Under the pieces are notes generated by a model. That model saw nothing but the letters and a program-made list of their open reading frames with translations, did no database searches and was not told where the DNA came from. A program made the position numbers and the translations under genes. Shown here piece after piece: positions 5,053-7,651 of a stretch of DNA of 7,651 nt. The stretch spans positions 1-7,651 of the forward strand of contig JARCMB010000337.1 of NCBI GenBank assembly GCA_030248825.1. Reading direction: 5' to 3'. How positions within the stretch are numbered: position 1 is the first letter of the stretch; every line of letters begins with the position of its first letter. This DNA is from Pseudanabaenaceae cyanobacterium MP8IB2.15. Lineage in GTDB: Bacteria > Cyanobacteriota > Cyanobacteriia > Pseudanabaenales > Pseudanabaenaceae.

Positions 5053-6114
5053 ATGTTTGGAGCTAAAGCTAAATTCAAAGCCAAGCAATGGATAGTGGCA
5101 TTATCGATCGCCCTGGTCACGTTTGTGGGTGTGACAGGTTGGCAGAATAATTCGATCGCGGACGCTGTTGCCCAAACATCGACTGCCACAGAATTACAGA
5201 CAATTGCCCAAGCTCCAGCGAAACCTGAAGGTAATGTTAACTTGCAAGCCGCAGGACTAAAGCTCCAAGAACTTGGCAAAGGAGTCTACGCGCTCGTCTC
5301 CTCATATGATTTTGGTGGCGACTCCAACTACGCGATCTGTAACGCTGGAATTATCATCGGCAGTGAAGGCGTTTTGGTGATCGACCCTTTCCAAACACCA
5401 GCTTTAGCCGATCTAGCCTTTGCTACGGTCAAAACTCTGACCGACAAACCAATCAAATATGTACTCAATACTCACTATCATCTCGACCATACAGGCGGTA
5501 ATCCTGCTGCTAGGAAGCTAGGCATTCCGATTATCGGACGTGGTTTGATTCGTGAATACTTTGCTAGCCGTAGAGGTAGTTTGAGTGGTGCGGGGGAACT
5601 TGCCGCCCCAGATCTTGTGATCAATGCCGATACCGAAATTTACTTAGGCGATCGACTTGTGCAGCTAAAACGGGCAGAAGGTCACTCTAGCGGTACGGAT
5701 GTTGTGGCATATGTGCCCGATGCCAAGGTGTTATTTACAGGCGATATTGTATTTAGCAAAACCATTCCATTTGTCGGCGATGGCGATATTCGGCAATGGC
5801 AGGGTAGTCTCTATCGTTTAATTACGACATATCCTGATGCGCAGGTCGTACCTGGTCACGGCGGCACAACTGATGTTAAAGGTTTGCAGGAACAACAAGC
5901 ATTTTTTAGCGATCTCGAAAAACTCGCACTCAGTTGGAAAGCTCAAGGACTGACCAAAGAACAAGCAATCGCCAAATCCAGCACTATTCCCGATCCTTAC
6001 AAAGACTATAAATTCAAACCTCTGTATGCTTCCGCCGTGCCAAGACTGCCCAATAATCTAGAAACTGCCTACGAGCAGTTCAGCCGCAGTTCGTTGATTC
6101 CTCTAGTTCCTTAA
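5053..6114 (+). CDS. Exported metallo-beta-lactamase-fold hydrolase
   Basis: A 353-residue protein from the ATG at 5053. Residues 1-40 form a signal peptide: basic MFGAKAKFKAKQ, hydrophobic WIVALSIALVTFVGV, and a possible AVA-Q cleavage near 40. A Gln/Ala-rich linker to about 60 is followed by the hydrolase domain. The metal-binding set is complete: H141-x-H143-x-D145-H146 (NTHYHLDHTGG), H211 (GHSSGTD), D231 (FTGDIVF) and H269 (VPGHGG). Because the fourth motif carries Asp (D231) rather than Cys, it fits the glyoxalase-II/SoxH-like hydrolases better than class B1 beta-lactamases. The substrate is unknown, and antibiotic resistance should not be assumed. The C-terminal tail (about 285-353) is helical, with an IPDPYKDYKFKPLY segment. 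It is followed after 17 bp by the M23 peptidase gene, so both probably form an operon of secreted or periplasmic enzymes. Confidence 0.9.
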   Translation: MFGAKAKFKAKQWIVALSIALVTFVGVTGWQNNSIADAVAQTSTATELQTIAQAPAKPEGNVNLQAAGLKLQELGKGVYALVSSYDFGGDSNYAICNAGIIIGSEGVLVIDPFQTPALADLAFATVKTLTDKPIKYVLNTHYHLDHTGGNPAARKLGIPIIGRGLIREYFASRRGSLSGAGELAAPDLVINADTEIYLGDRLVQLKRAEGHSSGTDVVAYVPDAKVLFTGDIVFSKTIPFVGDGDIRQWQGSLYRLITTYPDAQVVPGHGGTTDVKGLQEQQAFFSDLEKLALSWKAQGLTKEQAIAKSSTIPDPYKDYKFKPLYASAVPRLPNNLETAYEQFSRSSLIPLVP

Positions 6115-6131
6115 GCAAGTTAACCGATCTA

Positions 6132-7025
6132 ATGATTAAACGTCGCCTTAAATTTGGATTGCTATTTGTGATTGGGGTGCTGCTTAGTGTTGTGGCAATC
6201 GCGCTGACGACAATTAATGTCTCGCCTTCTGCGGCCCAGGGAGTCCAGATGGGAGTGTTGCCCGCTAAACCGCAGTTGGGAGATACTTTATCTGTGCTGA
6301 TCCGAACCGAAGCTGCTGTTACTGCTCCTGCTGTGGTCATGGATCGGAAACAGTATCCTGCTTTTCAAATTGCCCCAAATTTATGGCGATCGCTAATTCC
6401 CACTACACCATTAGATCGTCCTGGCGATCGAAAAATTCAGGTGTCGATCGATCGTCAGATCCAGTTATTGCCCGTAAAAGTGGCGAATCGGAAGTTTCCC
6501 ACCCAAAACATCTGGTTTGATACCAAGACAAATTCGATCGAAGCCAGTGATTATGAGCTATCCCGCGTGGCTCAGTTCAAACAATTGGTTACGCCACAAA
6601 AGTTCTGGCAAGGAGCCTTTGTCAAACCAAATAACGGCCCAATCAGTGCAGGATTTGGGATTAGGCGTTACTACAATGGCGTGTTTGCGAATGACTATTA
6701 CCATCGTGGTGTTGACTATGCGGGAGAGGTTGGCTCGGCTGTAGTTGCACCCGCCGCAGGACAGGTGCGCTTAGTTGGTACGGTTAAGCAAGGTTTCCGC
6801 ATTCATGGCAATTGCATTGGCATCGATCACGGACAAGGCGTTGCTAGCATTTTTCTCCATCTCAGTCGGATTAATGTCAAAGAAGGCGATTTTGTCCAAG
6901 CGGGGCAAGTCGTGGGAGGTGTTGGCTCTACTGGTGCGTCAACTGGCCCACATTTGCACTGGGGTCTCTATGTCAGTGGAATGTCGATCGATCCAACTCC
7001 TTGGCGGTTCAAGGGACTTGATTAG
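6132..7025 (+). CDS. M23 (LytM-type) zinc metallopeptidase, probable peptidoglycan hydrolase
   Basis: A 297-residue envelope protein. MIKRRLK and a hydrophobic run (about 8-28) form a signal peptide or membrane anchor, with SAAQ at 33-36 as a possible cleavage site. Residues about 38-118 (GVLPAKPQLGDTLSVLI... to VKVANRKFP) look like a small beta-sandwich domain common in cyanobacterial M23 proteins. The peptidase domain spans about 165-290 and is intact: zinc ligands H191 and D195 (YHRGVDYAG) and H276, with catalytic histidines H243 (FLHLS) and H274 (GPHLHW). Such enzymes cut peptide cross-bridges of peptidoglycan. The ATG at 6132 has no clear Shine-Dalgarno sequence and lies 17 bp after the preceding stop, which fits co-transcription and translational reinitiation. 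The TAG overlaps the TAA of the convergent glycosyltransferase fragment by 4 bp (7022-7025). Confidence 0.93.
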   Translation: MIKRRLKFGLLFVIGVLLSVVAIALTTINVSPSAAQGVQMGVLPAKPQLGDTLSVLIRTEAAVTAPAVVMDRKQYPAFQIAPNLWRSLIPTTPLDRPGDRKIQVSIDRQIQLLPVKVANRKFPTQNIWFDTKTNSIEASDYELSRVAQFKQLVTPQKFWQGAFVKPNNGPISAGFGIRRYYNGVFANDYYHRGVDYAGEVGSAVVAPAAGQVRLVGTVKQGFRIHGNCIGIDHGQGVASIFLHLSRINVKEGDFVQAGQVVGGVGSTGASTGPHLHWGLYVSGMSIDPTPWRFKGLD

Positions 7026-7600
7026 GAGAATCCCGCATTTACTTTTTCCTTGAAGAAATCTTCGAGTGCTCTCACACAAGTAAGGTCATCAAATAGATCA
7101 TCTTCTCGTAATCGCATTCTCGCTTTTATATCTTTACGCCATTCGGGATCTAAACCCAGTCTTACGGCAATTTCGATATAATCTGCTTCAGTTTGGGCGA
7201 TTGTATCTGTAACACCCAAAACTTGCAAGATTCCGTAGGAATGACGACCGCGCATAAATTCACTAGGAAGTGTCACAATCGGCAAATTACAGGCGATCGA
7301 ATCAAAAGATGTGCAACCACCCGAAAATCCAATCGTATCCAAAAACACATCGGCAACAAGACTGAGACTTAAATAATCATCCATTGGCAGTGTCGGCATG
7401 ACTATGCAATAACGCTGGTAGTCTAAATCAAATTTGGCAAAAGCTGTTTGCAGGCGCGATCGAAACTGTGCTGCCACATAATTTCGGCGCGGTCGATCGA
7501 CAAAGATAAAACGAGCTTGAGGCACTTGTTTGGCAATCGCGGCAAAGATGTAGTCATGCTGAGGCAAGTATTTAAACAAAAGCTGGCAACAGAGATACAC
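7022..7600 (-). CDS. C-terminal part of a SPINDLY/OGT-like (GT41) glycosyltransferase, apparently 5'-truncated or frameshifted
   Basis: 192 residues from a GTG at 7600. It matches, from memory, the last half of the catalytic region of cyanobacterial TPR-containing GT41 proteins: YLCCQLLFKYLPQHDYIF (2-19), ADVFLDTIGFSGG (83-95), then IACNLPIVTLPSEFMRGRH (102-120), YIEIAVRLGLDPEWR (141-155) and a C-terminal ALEDFF helix. Family members transfer sugar from a nucleotide sugar, in eukaryotes to Ser/Thr of proteins. The nucleotide-binding block here reads CTSFDS where relatives, as I recall, have NTTLEA, and PSEF where they have PGEF. The frame is open back to 7624 (INLPEQSV before the GTG), where a TAG (7625-7627) stops it. 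The family would need several hundred further residues, so the GTG is probably not a real start. The first half of the domain and any TPRs lie beyond the edge or in another frame. Confidence 0.75.
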   Translation of the reverse strand: MYLCCQLLFKYLPQHDYIFAAIAKQVPQARFIFVDRPRRNYVAAQFRSRLQTAFAKFDLDYQRYCIVMPTLPMDDYLSLSLVADVFLDTIGFSGGCTSFDSIACNLPIVTLPSEFMRGRHSYGILQVLGVTDTIAQTEADYIEIAVRLGLDPEWRKDIKARMRLREDDLFDDLTCVRALEDFFKEKVNAGFS

Positions 7601-7651
7601 AACTGACTGCTCAGGCAGATTGATCTAAGAGATATGCCAGATTTACATAGG

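Noticed and set aside
5053..6114. Antibiotic-resistance beta-lactamase
   Set aside because: The fold motifs are present, but the Cys of class B1 enzymes is replaced by Asp (D231) and the sequence fits general hydrolases of the superfamily better.
1..7651. CRISPR arrays, tRNAs, rRNAs, retron-like or other reverse-transcriptase systems
   Set aside because: No spaced direct repeats, no cloverleaf-like or rRNA segments, and no reverse transcriptase or Cas-like proteins were seen on either strand.

Overview
The window looks like a piece of cyanobacterial chromosome. CGATCG and GATC-rich words are very frequent, and three exact copies of the HIP1 octamer GCGATCGC occur (320-327, 1824-1831, 6386-6393). 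Several of the encoded proteins belong to families I know mainly from cyanobacteria: the HNH protein with a small upstream partner, the membrane protein with an endonuclease-like C-terminal domain, and the SPINDLY/GT41-type glycosyltransferase fragment. The genus cannot be settled from this sequence. No rRNA, tRNA, CRISPR array or intact mobile element was seen.

Left part (1-927), all on the minus strand: the first 56 codons of a membrane protein run off the left edge. Upstream of it (higher coordinates) is a two-gene cassette, a 78-residue helical protein overlapping by 4 bp with a 151-residue HNH-type nuclease. A 242-bp divergent spacer follows.

Second part (1170-3654): a CDF-family metal efflux transporter is translationally coupled (ATGA overlap) to a two-TM protein with a nuclease-like C-terminal domain. 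This pair converges on a minus-strand SAM-dependent methyltransferase, and the two converging genes share the palindrome TTAA as their stop codons.

Centre (3655-5052): an AT-rich divergent spacer carries nested inverted repeats around a TATAAT box in front of nadA (quinolinate synthase, first steps of NAD biosynthesis). After nadA come a hairpin that includes its stop codon, a short decayed piece resembling an IS630-type transposase, and a second hairpin in the probable leader of the next gene.

Right part (5053-7651): two exported or membrane-anchored zinc hydrolases are arranged as an operon, a metallo-beta-lactamase-fold protein and an M23 (LytM-type) peptidase. They converge, again with a 4-bp stop overlap, on the C-terminal half of a GT41-like glycosyltransferase on the minus strand. 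The frame of that gene is broken close to the right edge.

Most of the window is ordinary housekeeping or envelope-maintenance content. The parts most worth follow-up are the HNH/small-protein cassette, the transporter-coupled nuclease-like membrane protein, the dyads in front of nadA, and the broken glycosyltransferase.
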